This document shows, in pieces, positions 53,673 through 63,173 of a stretch of 64,000 nucleotides of DNA; positions within the stretch are counted from its first letter, which is position 1; every line of letters starts with the position of its first letter. The stretch lies in assembly GCF_003049575.1 (NCBI RefSeq), contig NZ_PYWI01000014.1, forward strand, positions 1 through 64,000, given 5' to 3'. A program made the position numbers and the translations under genes. Origin of the DNA: Lysinibacillus parviboronicapiens. Lineage in GTDB: Bacteria; Bacillota; Bacilli; Bacillales_A; Planococcaceae. The notes beneath the pieces are model-generated. The model worked only from the letters and a program-made list of their open reading frames with translations, was not told the DNA's origin and did not search any database.

Positions 53673-54482
53673 TTACTTGTCCATAACAAAGGCCGTTTTG
53701 CCACGTTGATCTGTACTTAAATAGCCAGCCGTTAGTAAATGATCTTGCCATTGTTGTTCAATGCTAGCCGCTTTGGCAGCATCGCTTTCTTTCGTTGAAA
53801 GTTCTACCATGATTTCTCCTTGATAGTTCCAAACTTCAATATCTGCTTCATAACCAGCATAGCTCCCTTTATACGTTGTCGCCGTAGCAGGGCCGTAAAC
53901 GACAGCCTGTGCTAATGTGTCGTTATACCATGCTGCCGAATCCCAATTTAAAATTTTCTTCGGAACGTTGTCTAAAATTAATTTCTTTGCAGCACTCGTA
54001 TCTACTGTATCGTAGGAAACTTTAGATGTTGCCTTTAATGACTCTTTTCGACTGATTGTGAACGTACGATTACCGCCCTTAATGTCCAACTCAAATTTAT
54101 AATTGGATTCAGAGCCAGTGAAACCATGACTCTCTGTGATAGCTAGTGCCTCTTCAAGCGGTGTATTTAGAAATCTTTTTTTATACGTAATATCGATTTT
54201 ATTGCTACCTTTATAGACACGTAAGCGGTTGTTATAGTCTGCAGTTTGAAAGTTCTTACTTGGTGTATCGAAGTAATAAATTTTCACTTCATCTTTTTTA
54301 GTAGCACTGAAAGTACTTAAGATGTTAGCTTCATTGAATAACTCCGATTTAATATTATATTTAATCTCATGACCAGGTTCGATTGCTGCTTTCGCCTGTG
54401 TGACACCCATTACGCCAATACAAAGTAATACAACACCCATTAGAGTTAGTTGCAGTGCCATTTTCTTAACATGGTTCATCAT
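53673..54482 (-). CDS. Secreted CYTH-like protein (269 aa)
   Basis: It has a signal peptide (hydrophobic LQLTLMGVVLLCIGVMGV, then TQAKAA as the cleavage region), so it is exported. The mature part resembles the start of a CYTH/triphosphate-tunnel fold: KSELFNEANIL, KIYYFDTPSKNF, NRLRVYKGSNKIDITYKKRFL, YKFELDIKGG and FTISRKESLKA. CYTH enzymes normally act on triphosphates or adenylate cyclase substrates in the cytoplasm; an exported one is unusual. The ATG at 54482 follows GAGG by seven bases and lies inside the end of the preceding MBL gene, so it is co-transcribed with the ABC operon. Confidence 0.6.
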   Translation of the reverse strand: MMNHVKKMALQLTLMGVVLLCIGVMGVTQAKAAIEPGHEIKYNIKSELFNEANILSTFSATKKDEVKIYYFDTPSKNFQTADYNNRLRVYKGSNKIDITYKKRFLNTPLEEALAITESHGFTGSESNYKFELDIKGGNRTFTISRKESLKATSKVSYDTVDTSAAKKLILDNVPKKILNWDSAAWYNDTLAQAVVYGPATATTYKGSYAGYEADIEVWNYQGEIMVELSTKESDAAKAASIEQQWQDHLLTAGYLSTDQRGKTAFVMDK

Positions 54483-55584
54483 ATATGTCATCCTCATTTC
54501 CTATAATTTTTAAAAGTGTTGTTTCTTTAGTTGTTAACTGACTGTGAAAATAGATGATTTTTTGAGCGTTTATTTTTTTGGATAGCTCTATGATGTCATG
54601 ATAATCAGGGTGTGTTTTGTAAAAAAATTGCTTCGCTCGATTTTGCACTACATGTTTCAAGTTGCTGCCATTCTTACAGTACCCAGTAAAAATAACAATG
54701 GCTGTCGGAAATTCGGACAACAGCTTCGAAATTGTCGATTCGTCACGCTCTGGGACAAAATAGATTGCGTTATCCCCCTCTGTCTTATCCTGCAAGTGGT
54801 TGCTTTTTAATGCTGTTAACACTGTGTTAAACGTTGAAGACATTAGATTTTCTGGCGCCTCGACATAATCTTCAAAAAAGGCCAACAATTCATTGTCTAC
54901 AATTAGTTCTCTTGCCGTATGCTGAAAAAGGTAAGTCGCAATATCAGCGGTTTTTCCCGAAAAAGAAGATGGAAAAATAATCGGGCAATTTTGCTTGGCA
55001 TTGATAAATTTCGTGATTTGCTACAACACTTCTACATTTTTGATGCGCTTCTCAATATGGCCGCTATCAATAAATGCTAAATCATACCCCCTATCATCCT
55101 CTGTCGGGAGAGTAGCCTTTAATAGATAGGAATCTACAACATAATCTCCCGAGAAAAATATCACCTCCTCTAAAAATCGAATTTTGTACCACACACTGCC
55201 AATTACATGGCCACTAAAGCCCCATTGAAAGGACAGATTATCGCTAATAGTTAACCAGTTGCCCATCGACTCTGGCTGAAATATTGTTATATTTTCATAA
55301 GTGTGCTTGAGTTGTTGCGCTGTCATCTTACTCATAAATAGCTGCCCGTTGTAGCCCCACTGCTCAAGTAAAGGGAGAGCACCCACATGGTCAATATGCG
55401 AATGAGAAATAAAGACAGCATCTAGCTTGGCCACATGGGCTTCGGTTAAATCTGGGGACGTTTTCTCATGATTATTCATCACGCCACAATCCAGAAGAAT
55501 GGCCCGCCCTTCAGTTTCGACATAAAAACAATTACGACCATACTCACCAACTCCCCCTAAAATTTCCACATTAAGCACTTGCAT
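54466..55584 (-). pseudogene. MBL-fold/beta-CASP-like hydrolase gene interrupted by an in-frame TAG
   Basis: The first part (55584-55024) is a metallo-beta-lactamase domain: VEILGGVGEYGRNCFYVET, FISHSHIDHVGALPLLEQW, GFSGHVIGSVWYKI and VIFFSGDYV. TAG at 55021-55023 stops it after KNVEVL. The same frame continues with QITKFINAKQNCPIIFPSSF and runs to 54466 with a beta-CASP-like part (FPTAIVIFTGYCKNGSNLKH). One nonsense change accounts for the break. The gene overlaps the permease end by 14 bases (GAGGAcATG). Its role with the ABC transporter is unknown. Confidence 0.75.
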
Positions 55585-57232
55585 GTCCTCCCCGTTTTTG
55601 AAGCCAATCTAATACGAACATGAAAATAACTGTCATAGCGACTGTAATAACCGCAACAGCCATCCCTACGCCAACGTTTCCTTGCTCAAATTGGCTGTAG
55701 ATAAATGTTGCACCCGTCTCAACTGATGGTGGCAAAATAAGCAATCCTGCTACGAGCTCACGCATCGAAATAATAAATGTCATCATCATGCCAGCGAGGA
55801 TTCCTTGCATTAATAGTGGAATAAAAATAGAGCGGTACATGTCCCAACTACTACGGCCAAAAATAGCGGCTGATTGAAAAATCGATTGATCCAATTGTGA
55901 TAAAGATGATTTGGTATACTGCACAGAATAGGGTAAGAACAGCACACAATAAGTCACAACTACCATTGCCTTCGTGTTATAAATAGTCGCTGGCAACCAA
56001 GGTGCATTCCAGAACATGATTAAACCGACGACAAAAACAATTCCTGGAATAATATTCGGCATGAGACTAAAGAAATCTAACACTTGTTGCTTTTTGCGTT
56101 CGCCTTTTTTAATATACAGTGCAATAAATAATCCTATAATCGCTGTTACGACAGCTGTAATTATCGAGAAAACTATACTATTTAGAAATGCTGATAAACC
56201 AGCGCTTCCACTTGTAAATACAGCCTGATAAGATGCTAAACTGAAATTACCAGCACTCAAACCATTTCCTCGTACTTTTTGCAACGATGTGACAATAATT
56301 GAAAAGTACGGAATAGCTATCGAAAACAGTAACACCATTCCTACAAATAACCAGGAGCCGAGCTTGATATACCATGTATCTTTAATCTCCCGAACAGCAG
56401 GGGTTTTACCAGAAAGCACACTGTATGTATATTTACGCCCGATGAAATTTTGGAAATACCAGATGACTAGACACACGGAGAGTAAAAACAATGAAAGGGA
56501 TGTCGCCATACTAATATCTACCGGCCATCTTGCAAGATAAGAGTGAATTTCTGTCGTAAAAACTTGAAAACCAATGCGACTTCCAAAGGTTGCAGGGGTC
56601 CCAAATTCTGCTAATGTTTTGATAAAAATCAGCAATATACCTAGAACATAACTTGAAACCAATAAAGGCAAAACAACTTTTGTCCAATTGCGCCAAGAGC
56701 TACGTCCAAAAATGAGTGCAGCATCTAAAAATGACCCATTGATTCTTAATAATGTATTTTTCAACATTAAATATAGAAATGGAAACAAATGTAGACTCAT
56801 AATCATGACCATTCCAAATAAGGAGAAAAAGGTATTCGACATCCATGATGCACTCGGAATTAACTGCTGTAAAAAGCCATTATTCTGCATAAACAGTATC
56901 CATCCCATCGAGCCAATATAAGGTGGTGTCATAAAAGGTATGGTGAGGATAATATCTAACCAATCAAATTTATGTAAACTGGTTTTTGTGCGAATCAATG
57001 CCATGGGCAAGGCTAATATCGTTGTGCCCAAAATAACTAATAAACCTAATAATAAGGAGTTGCCCAGTGTTTGCCACAGTCTATCATTAGCAAACATTCT
57101 ATTCATCTGCGAAACATCTAAATGCCCATCATTGAAAAAAGTATAATAGACAATAGCTATTAATGGCGCGATAGCAAACGTTGCGACAATCGTCAGTAAT
57201 AATCCAAAAGTGCGTCTGCCTTCCATTATCAT
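55571..57232 (-). CDS. ABC transporter permease, iron/aminoethylphosphonate type
   Basis: 553 residues, a fused permease with two copies of the binding-protein-dependent transport domain and about 12 membrane segments. Each half carries an EAA-like loop (SFLDAALIFGRSSWRNWTKVVLPLL and SIFQSAAIFGRSSWDMYRSIFIPLL). This FbpB/AfuB-type layout serves Fe3+ or 2-aminoethylphosphonate importers. The ATG at 57232 is chosen for the upstream AGGAAGGAATGAAG; the frame is open 28 codons further. Lies 209 bases downstream of the binding-protein gene. Confidence 0.87.
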   Translation of the reverse strand: MIMEGRRTFGLLLTIVATFAIAPLIAIVYYTFFNDGHLDVSQMNRMFANDRLWQTLGNSLLLGLLVILGTTILALPMALIRTKTSLHKFDWLDIILTIPFMTPPYIGSMGWILFMQNNGFLQQLIPSASWMSNTFFSLFGMVMIMSLHLFPFLYLMLKNTLLRINGSFLDAALIFGRSSWRNWTKVVLPLLVSSYVLGILLIFIKTLAEFGTPATFGSRIGFQVFTTEIHSYLARWPVDISMATSLSLFLLSVCLVIWYFQNFIGRKYTYSVLSGKTPAVREIKDTWYIKLGSWLFVGMVLLFSIAIPYFSIIVTSLQKVRGNGLSAGNFSLASYQAVFTSGSAGLSAFLNSIVFSIITAVVTAIIGLFIALYIKKGERKKQQVLDFFSLMPNIIPGIVFVVGLIMFWNAPWLPATIYNTKAMVVVTYCVLFLPYSVQYTKSSLSQLDQSIFQSAAIFGRSSWDMYRSIFIPLLMQGILAGMMMTFIISMRELVAGLLILPPSVETGATFIYSQFEQGNVGVGMAVAVITVAMTVIFMFVLDWLQKRGGHASA

Positions 57233-57272
57233 TGTTACTTCATTCCTTCCTACGTAAACATGGGTGGAGCTT

Positions 57273-57362
57273 AGCCTACAGAAGTAGGCTTGATGTGCGG
57301 GACAACAAGCAGGCAAGATCCCACAGATGTGGTTGTATCGTGCAGGCTCGCCATGCCCCGCT
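57273..57362 (-). other. Stem-loops between binding protein and permease genes
   Basis: AGCCTAC pairs with GTAGGCT (57273-57290). A longer GC-rich structure (57297-57362) is closed by GCGGG and CCCGC with an inner CCACA/TGTGG. In importer operons such structures often stabilise the binding-protein mRNA and lower permease expression; here this is inference. Confidence 0.5.
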
Positions 57363-57441
57363 GAAAATGAATATTTTTTCTATAGAAATTTTTAAGGCCT
57401 ACTCGAAAGCACTGAGAATTTTAAACTTTTACATTTGCCGC

Positions 57442-58473
57442 TTAGCGAAAAATATCATTAAATTTAGTTAAAATATCCAGTTGCTTTGCTTCTGCACCTT
57501 TCCAGTCCACATTGAACTGTGGAATTTCATCCAATGTTGCACGATCTTTCACAGGAATTTCTTTATTGCCGGGTAGTAAATAAGCATCTGTGACAAGTTT
57601 TTGGCCTTCATCTGACAGTAAGAAATTCACGTAAGCTTTAGCACCTTCAACATTCTTAGCCTCTTTCATAATGCCCACAGCTCGGGGACTGACAACTGTC
57701 CCACTCTTCGGATAAACAATCTCAACTGGCTCACCACTCGCTTTAGCTTTATAGGCCATATAATCTACACCTGAAATAGTTGCATTTTTGTCCCCTGTAA
57801 TCACAGCATCAAGAGCTTCCTTATTTGCCCCATTCACTTGTAGTCCATTCTTTTTCCATGATTGGATTGTATCCCAAGCTGTTTTTTCTGCCTCCGCATA
57901 GCCGTATAGGAAATCTACCGCAGAACCTGACAAACTTGGATCAGGGATATTAATCTTATCTTGCCACTCCATTTTTGCTAAATCTGTCCATTCTGTCGGA
58001 GCTTCTTTCGTATTTTTCGTATTGTAGGCAATCCCTAATGCCGATGCACTATAGCCATAGTAATAGCCATCTGCATCCGACCAATCACTGTTAATTTTAG
58101 TGGCATTTTCAGCGTCTTTATAGCTTTGTAACTGATCTGAACCCTTTAGTCCGTCTATGGATGCAACAGAAGCTAAGACAACAACGTCTGCCACAGGGTT
58201 ATTTTTTTCTGCCTCTAAGCGAGATAAGATTTTCCCTGTCGTCCCTTGAAACATTTCTACTTTCATGCCTGTTTTTTCTTCAAAAGCTTGCTGAATATTT
58301 GCCGCCAAACCATCCGGACCAGCAGAATAAACTGTTAACGTTTGAACTTCTGGTGGTTTTGCATTCGCCGCATCTTTACTGACACTTTCCGCTGATTGCT
58401 TATTTCCGCAACCTGCTAATGTCAAAGCTAAAAGAACCCCTGCTGTTGCTAGTAATTTGAAACGTTTTTTCAC
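57442..58473 (-). CDS. ABC transporter substrate-binding lipoprotein, iron/phosphonate type
   Basis: 343 residues. A lipoprotein signal peptide ends in LALTLAGC (lipid-modified Cys22), followed by a linker and the binding fold: TLTVYSAGPDGLAANIQQAF, FEEKTGMKVEMFQGTTGKIL and ADVVVLASVASIDGL. The family covers ferric-iron (FbpA/AfuA) and 2-aminoethylphosphonate binding proteins; the conserved Tyr pairs of iron binders are not clear, so the ligand is open. The GTG overlaps the ATPase stop (GTGA), so translation is coupled. Second gene of the operon. Confidence 0.87.
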   Translation of the reverse strand: MKKRFKLLATAGVLLALTLAGCGNKQSAESVSKDAANAKPPEVQTLTVYSAGPDGLAANIQQAFEEKTGMKVEMFQGTTGKILSRLEAEKNNPVADVVVLASVASIDGLKGSDQLQSYKDAENATKINSDWSDADGYYYGYSASALGIAYNTKNTKEAPTEWTDLAKMEWQDKINIPDPSLSGSAVDFLYGYAEAEKTAWDTIQSWKKNGLQVNGANKEALDAVITGDKNATISGVDYMAYKAKASGEPVEIVYPKSGTVVSPRAVGIMKEAKNVEGAKAYVNFLLSDEGQKLVTDAYLLPGNKEIPVKDRATLDEIPQFNVDWKGAEAKQLDILTKFNDIFR

Positions 58474-59435
58474 TGTAAACCCTCCAATTGATAGATTTGT
58501 TTTTCATCTACAAAAACTTCCAGTTGCTTGCCATGTTCGAGCGGCATTGCTTCATAAAAGCTCCATTGCTTGCCTTCTACTTGTGCCTGTACTAAATACC
58601 GATCTCCCACAAAAGTACTTTTCACAATCATCGCTTGCTTGGCAATGGTTCCTGGCTGTGGACGCCTCGATATACCTTCTGGTCGCACGATACAGCTATC
58701 TTTATCCAGCCAATTTACTTTGCCAATAAAATCCGCAACATACGGTGTTGCCGGTGCATGATAAATTTCTTCAGGAGAGCCAATCTGTGCAATTCTGCCT
58801 GACTCCATGACAATAATTTGATCTGACATCGTCATTGCCTCTGTTTGATCATGGGTTACAAAAATGGCCTGACAATCTAGTTCATGAATAATATGCATAA
58901 TTTCATCTTGCATTTTTTCTCTTAGCACTGCATCTAAAGCGGATAATGGCTCATCAAATAAAATTAGTTTGGGATTGGTGGCCAATGCCCGTGCTAGTGC
59001 TACCCGCTGCTGCTGTCCACCTGATAATTCGCCGGGTTTTCGTTTTTCAAAACCTTCCATGTTCACCAATCGCATGACGTACGCTACCCGAGCAGAAATT
59101 TCTGTCTTTGGCACAATGCCCTTTAAGCCAAATGCAATATTTTGAAAAATGGTCATATGTGGCCACAGCGCGAAATCCTGAAAGACCATAGCTATATTGC
59201 GCTTATTTGGCTTGACATTTTTGTGCAACTTAGAAGAATAAATAATCGTGTCATCAAACATAATTTCACCATTTGTTGGTTTTTCAAGACCTGCTAATAT
59301 TTTTAATAATGTCGTCTTTCCACAGCCTGATTGCCCTAATATTGTGATGAACTTACTATCTAATACCATGTTAATTGGCCACAGCGCTTGAGACTGTCCA
59401 TATTTTTTCTCTATATTTGTCATTGAGATTTTCAT
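58470..59435 (-). CDS. ABC transporter ATP-binding protein, FbpC-like
   Basis: 321 residues. Walker A GQSGCGKTT, signature LSGGQQQRVALARAL, Walker B LILFDEPLSALD, and the switch His in AIFVTHDQTEAM. A C-terminal TOBE-like regulatory domain is present (about 235-321). It energises uptake with the permease at 55571. First gene of the minus-strand operon (ATPase, binding protein, permease, MBL gene, CYTH-like gene), divergent from a LysR gene 137 bases away. GAGGAGGATACG precedes the ATG. Confidence 0.9.
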   Translation of the reverse strand: MKISMTNIEKKYGQSQALWPINMVLDSKFITILGQSGCGKTTLLKILAGLEKPTNGEIMFDDTIIYSSKLHKNVKPNKRNIAMVFQDFALWPHMTIFQNIAFGLKGIVPKTEISARVAYVMRLVNMEGFEKRKPGELSGGQQQRVALARALATNPKLILFDEPLSALDAVLREKMQDEIMHIIHELDCQAIFVTHDQTEAMTMSDQIIVMESGRIAQIGSPEEIYHAPATPYVADFIGKVNWLDKDSCIVRPEGISRRPQPGTIAKQAMIVKSTFVGDRYLVQAQVEGKQWSFYEAMPLEHGKQLEVFVDEKQIYQLEGLQ

Positions 59436-59572
59436 CGTATCCTCCTCGTCTATCTCTACTATAAATTCCAGATATTTAGAAAATATTAACCTACTATTAA
59501 TATGTCGTTAAAAAAAATCTAATAAACTAAAGCAAATGCAATACTTTATCTAATTTACTTTAGGAGGATAAA

Positions 59573-60466
59573 ATGAATCAGCTAAAATTACAGGCATTTT
59601 GCTTACTCGTAGATTTAAAAAAACTTGCTCCTGTCGCAAAAGAGCTAGGGATTACACCACCTACTGTATCCTTCCACATTCGCTCGATTGAAGAGGAATA
59701 TGGTGTGCGATTATTTCGTACAAACGCAGGAGGCTATCGATTAACAGAAGCCGGACAAGGGCTCTATCACTATGCACGCCAAATTGTGCAATTACAACAT
59801 GACATAAATCGCTTTTTTGAAAATCTATTGGCCGGCCATATCGGCTCCATCCGACTAGGTGCAAGTGGACTACCAGCACATATTTTTATGCCTGATATTA
59901 TCCATCAAATTTCAACGGCTTATCCAGACATACGAATTTCCCTAGAGGTAAAGACGGCACCTGAAATCGAAAATATGGTGGCCCTCCAAGAACTCGATTT
60001 TGGTTTAATCATGGAGACAAAACAACAACATCCATCCCTCGTCTATGAAACGATTGGCGAAGACTCGCTTGTATTAGCTTTAAGCCCTAACCATGAACTT
60101 GCAACAAAAAAAGACATCTCTAAGTCAGATGTCCTTAAAAACAAAATATTATTGCACACTTCATCCAGTTCCACTAATCACTTTATCGAAAAATGGATGG
60201 ATCCTTTCCAGCCATCCTTCTATACGATTGAACTCGATTCTGTCAGTACCATTAAAAAGATGCTTACCTTTGGCAAAACCATTGCTTTTCTATCAGTGGC
60301 TCTTATTGAGGAAGAACTAAAATCAGGTCTATTAATGAAAAAAGATTTACATGACATAACACTGACACGAAAAATTCAGCTCGTCTATCCTAAATCCAGA
60401 CTAGACAATAACATCGATGAATTTGTAAAAAAATCTATCTACGATTTAGCGGAATCAATTTCATAG
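59573..60466 (+). CDS. LysR family regulator, likely controlling the divergent ABC operon
   Basis: 297 residues. N-terminal winged helix-turn-helix (about 2-60: FCLLVDLKKLAPVAKELGITPPTVSFHIRSIEEEYGVRLF) and a C-terminal periplasmic-binding-like effector domain (about 90-295). GGAGGATAAA precedes the ATG. The divergent arrangement with the ABC transporter is the classic LysR layout, so regulation of that operon is likely, possibly with the transported compound as co-inducer. Confidence 0.9.
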   Translation: MNQLKLQAFCLLVDLKKLAPVAKELGITPPTVSFHIRSIEEEYGVRLFRTNAGGYRLTEAGQGLYHYARQIVQLQHDINRFFENLLAGHIGSIRLGASGLPAHIFMPDIIHQISTAYPDIRISLEVKTAPEIENMVALQELDFGLIMETKQQHPSLVYETIGEDSLVLALSPNHELATKKDISKSDVLKNKILLHTSSSSTNHFIEKWMDPFQPSFYTIELDSVSTIKKMLTFGKTIAFLSVALIEEELKSGLLMKKDLHDITLTRKIQLVYPKSRLDNNIDEFVKKSIYDLAESIS

Positions 60467-60534
60467 TTCACTTTCATATCAATAAAGGCGAATATTATAA
60501 AAGAAAATAAAGTAATTGTTCCTATCACCTCAGT

Positions 60535-60700
60535 AATTCCGCTACAGGCGAACGCTTTCCGCGGGCAAGCACGAGCCGCACTTCGGGGCATGGTCACGAA
60601 GGCGTTGTCACAGGACGTGATGCTTTTAGCCTTCGTTCCCATAAAAGCTCAGTCTAGGGTCGCAGTTCGCTTGCTTTTCCCGCTGGAGCCGCCACTATAC
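60535..60700. repeat. Bacillaceae intergenic repeat with CGCTTTCCGCGGGC core
   Basis: A GC-rich segment reading GCGAACGCTTTCCGCGGGCA, then AGCACGAGCCGCAC on the left and CGCTTGCTTTTCCCGCTGGAG on the right. The same words occur in the MITE at 13331-13548. It is the best preserved copy of this family here and lies in the 413-base gap 60467-60879. The remainder of the gap is AT-rich without recognisable features. Confidence 0.7.
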
Positions 60701-60879
60701 GCTCCTACCAAAAATGGTCATTGGCAGCCATTTGACATCTCTCGATTATTAAAAATCCACATCCGTCAGCATTCAACAATTTCACTAAAAAATATTCCCT
60801 TCCTGACATAATTACCTAACTTGCATTAATAACATAAAGAGAAGTCTTTTAAATGCCCATTGAAAGGAGGTATGACAAT

Positions 60880-61335
60880 TTGCTTTCCGAGTTACTGACT
60901 AAGGAGACGATTCAAATTGCTAACAAGGTAGACACTTGGCAGGATGCGATTCGCTTAGCTTCCTCCCCATTATTACAGCAACATAAAATAGAACAGCACT
61001 ATATTGAAGCGATGATTCAGGCCATTGAAGAACACGGTCCCTATATAGTGCTAACCCCTAAAGTGGCGATTCCCCATGCTCGGCCAACTAAAGGGGTGAA
61101 CGAATTCGCCATGAGCCTATTAAGCTTACAAAATCCTGTACATTTCGCACCAGATAAACCCGTTTACTTAATCATTGTTTTAGCGGCTATAGATGATGCC
61201 TCTCATTTACAGGCATTGGTCGATTTAACGCACGTTTTACAGGACCCCACTCAAATCGACAATATTATCGCCTGCCAGCATCCAGAAAGCATTGTTGAAA
61301 AAATAAAACACTACGCTACAAAGGAGCAAATATAA
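60880..61335 (+). CDS. PTS EIIA component, ascorbate/mannitol type (UlaC-like)
   Basis: 151 residues of the PTS EIIA-2 domain. The phosphorylated His is His65 in LTPKVAIPHARP. It transfers phosphate from HPr to EIIB. TTG 60880 is chosen because AAAGGAGGT lies seven bases before it; the longer frame opens at ATG 60853, which overlaps nothing but has no RBS. First gene of a three-gene EIIA-EIIB-EIIC operon. Confidence 0.88.
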   Translation: MLSELLTKETIQIANKVDTWQDAIRLASSPLLQQHKIEQHYIEAMIQAIEEHGPYIVLTPKVAIPHARPTKGVNEFAMSLLSLQNPVHFAPDKPVYLIIVLAAIDDASHLQALVDLTHVLQDPTQIDNIIACQHPESIVEKIKHYATKEQI

Positions 61336-61598
61336 TGAAGATTTTAGTCGTGTGTGGCAATGGATTAGGTAGTAGTTTCATGATGGCACTCACTGTTAAA
61401 AAAGCACTGGCTGAACTCGGGCAAGAAGCCGATGTAACGCATACAGATTTAACAACTGCAACGGCTGAGCAAGCTGATATGTATATCGGTGCAGGAGACA
61501 TTGTGGATCAACTAGATGATGGTTTTAGAAAAATTGTCCGTGTCGTCAATATGATGAGTATTCCTGAAATTAAATCAAAGCTTGAACCGTTGTTATAA
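61335..61598 (+). CDS. PTS EIIB component, ascorbate type (UlaB-like)
   Basis: 87 residues. The active-site Cys7 lies in ILVVCGNGLGSSFMMALTV, the lactose/ascorbate-type EIIB loop. It receives phosphate from EIIA and gives it to the incoming sugar. The ATG overlaps the EIIA stop by one base (TAATG). AAGGAG lies eight bases before the start. Confidence 0.92.
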   Translation: MKILVVCGNGLGSSFMMALTVKKALAELGQEADVTHTDLTTATAEQADMYIGAGDIVDQLDDGFRKIVRVVNMMSIPEIKSKLEPLL

Positions 61599-61725
61599 TG
61601 CATGATTTTTACTTCTATAATGAAATCGCCTCCCCTTTTTTTCTCCTTTATTCATGTTGAAATAGGTGGCTGAGCACAGTTAGTACGGGATGTAAAAAAT
61701 AATTTGGATAGGATGAGGTGTTGGT

Positions 61726-62994
61726 ATGTTAGATGTTATGATGAATGACATTTTAGGTACACCAGCAATACTAGTCGGCCTTTTCGCATTTGTCGGCTTA
61801 CTAATCCAAAAGAAATCCGCTTCAACCGTTCTTTCAGGTACGTTAAAAACAATTATGGGCTTTGTGATTCTTGGCGCTGGAGCCGCCGTTTTAATTGGCT
61901 CTTTAACTCATTTTAGTAAAATGTTCGATGTTGCCTTCAATGTGCAAGGGGTTATTCCAAATAACGAAGCCATTGTTGCAGCAGCTCAAACGAATTTTGG
62001 TACATCCACTGCAATGATTATGGTGTTCGGTATGGTCATGAACTTATTGTTAGCGCGATTTACGCCTTTAAAATATATATTTTTAACTGGTCATCATACA
62101 TTATTTATGGCGTGTTTAATCGCAGCTTCCCTTTCTGTTGGTGGGATGAGTGGTGCCCCGCTTATTATTGTTGGTTCTATTTTATTAGGTATATGTATGG
62201 TTGTATTCCCTGCTATTTTACAACCAACTGTTCGCCAAATTACAGGTAGCGATGATTTTGCTGTCGGTCACTTTGGTAGCATTGGCTATTATGTTTCCGC
62301 TAAAATTGGCAAGCTTTTTGGAAATAAAGCACATTCAACAGAAGCTATTCAAGTACCTAAATCTCTAGGTTTTTTAAGAGATACATCTGTTGCAGTTTCC
62401 TTAACAATGAGCATATTTTTCATCATTGTCGCAATGTTTGCTGGTCAATCTTATATTGAAAAAGAATTATCAGGTGGCTCTAACTTCATCGTCTTCGCCA
62501 TTATTCAAGCCATTACTTTCGCAGCAGGGGTATATATTATTTTAGCAGGTGTGCGTATGCTCATTGCAGAAATTATTCCTGCATTTAAAGGGATTGCGGA
62601 TAAGCTCGTTCCGAAAGCAAAACCTGCATTGGACTGCCCAACGATTTTTCCATTCGCGCCAAATGCAGTAATTATCGGCTTTTTATTTAGCTTCTTTGCA
62701 GGATTACTGTCCATGTTTGCGCTCCCACTCATTGGGTTAAAAGTCATTGTACCTGGTCTCGTCCCCCATTTCTTCACAGGGGCAGCTGCTGGGGTTTTCG
62801 GAAATGCAACGGGTGGACGAATGGGTGCCATGGCAGGCGCCTTTGCCAATGGCTTGATAATCAGTTTTATACCAGCCATCCTTCTGATATTTATGGGGGA
62901 TATCGGTTACGAAGGTACAACTTTCGGTGATTCAGACTTCGGAGTAGTAGGTATCCTCATTATTAATATTCTGAAATTATTTGGAGCCGTGTAG
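61726..62994 (+). CDS. PTS EIIC component, ascorbate type (UlaA/SgaT-like)
   Basis: 422 residues with about ten membrane segments. UlaA-type features: NDILGTPAILVGLFAFVGLL, GFVILGAGAAVLIGSL, GHHTLFMACLIAASL, and FFTGAAAGVFGNATGGRMGAM. It forms the membrane channel for an L-ascorbate-like sugar with EIIA and EIIB. No Ula catabolic gene (UlaD, E, F, G) is near, so the true substrate is uncertain. The gap 61599-61725 has no recognised feature apart from an RBS-like GATGAGGTG. Confidence 0.9.
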   Translation: MLDVMMNDILGTPAILVGLFAFVGLLIQKKSASTVLSGTLKTIMGFVILGAGAAVLIGSLTHFSKMFDVAFNVQGVIPNNEAIVAAAQTNFGTSTAMIMVFGMVMNLLLARFTPLKYIFLTGHHTLFMACLIAASLSVGGMSGAPLIIVGSILLGICMVVFPAILQPTVRQITGSDDFAVGHFGSIGYYVSAKIGKLFGNKAHSTEAIQVPKSLGFLRDTSVAVSLTMSIFFIIVAMFAGQSYIEKELSGGSNFIVFAIIQAITFAAGVYIILAGVRMLIAEIIPAFKGIADKLVPKAKPALDCPTIFPFAPNAVIIGFLFSFFAGLLSMFALPLIGLKVIVPGLVPHFFTGAAAGVFGNATGGRMGAMAGAFANGLIISFIPAILLIFMGDIGYEGTTFGDSDFGVVGILIINILKLFGAV

Positions 62995-63035
62995 ATGCGC
63001 TGAGGGAACCTAACATTTATTCGTAAAAATAGACA

Positions 63036-63058
63036 AAGGGGCCTTAAGCCCCTTTTTT
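63036..63058 (+). terminator. Terminator of the PTS operon
   Basis: AAGGGGC pairs with GCCCCTT around CTTAA, followed by TTTT. Confidence 0.93.
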
Positions 63059-63173
63059 GCTTGGTTTTCAAAAATCGTAAAATCTATAGACTTGTTTAGA
63101 ATTTATTAGCCAAATATTTATAAATAAAACTGACCCAGATTACATAAAGGATTCATATTGTTAAACATCTCAT

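Noticed and set aside
57233..57316. 28-residue N-terminal extension of the ABC permease
   Set aside because: It is Cys/His-rich, has no RBS and overlaps the stem-loops; a good RBS supports the later ATG.
60590..60811. 73-residue open frame at 60.6 kb
   Set aside because: It lies within the GC-rich intergenic repeat and has no RBS.
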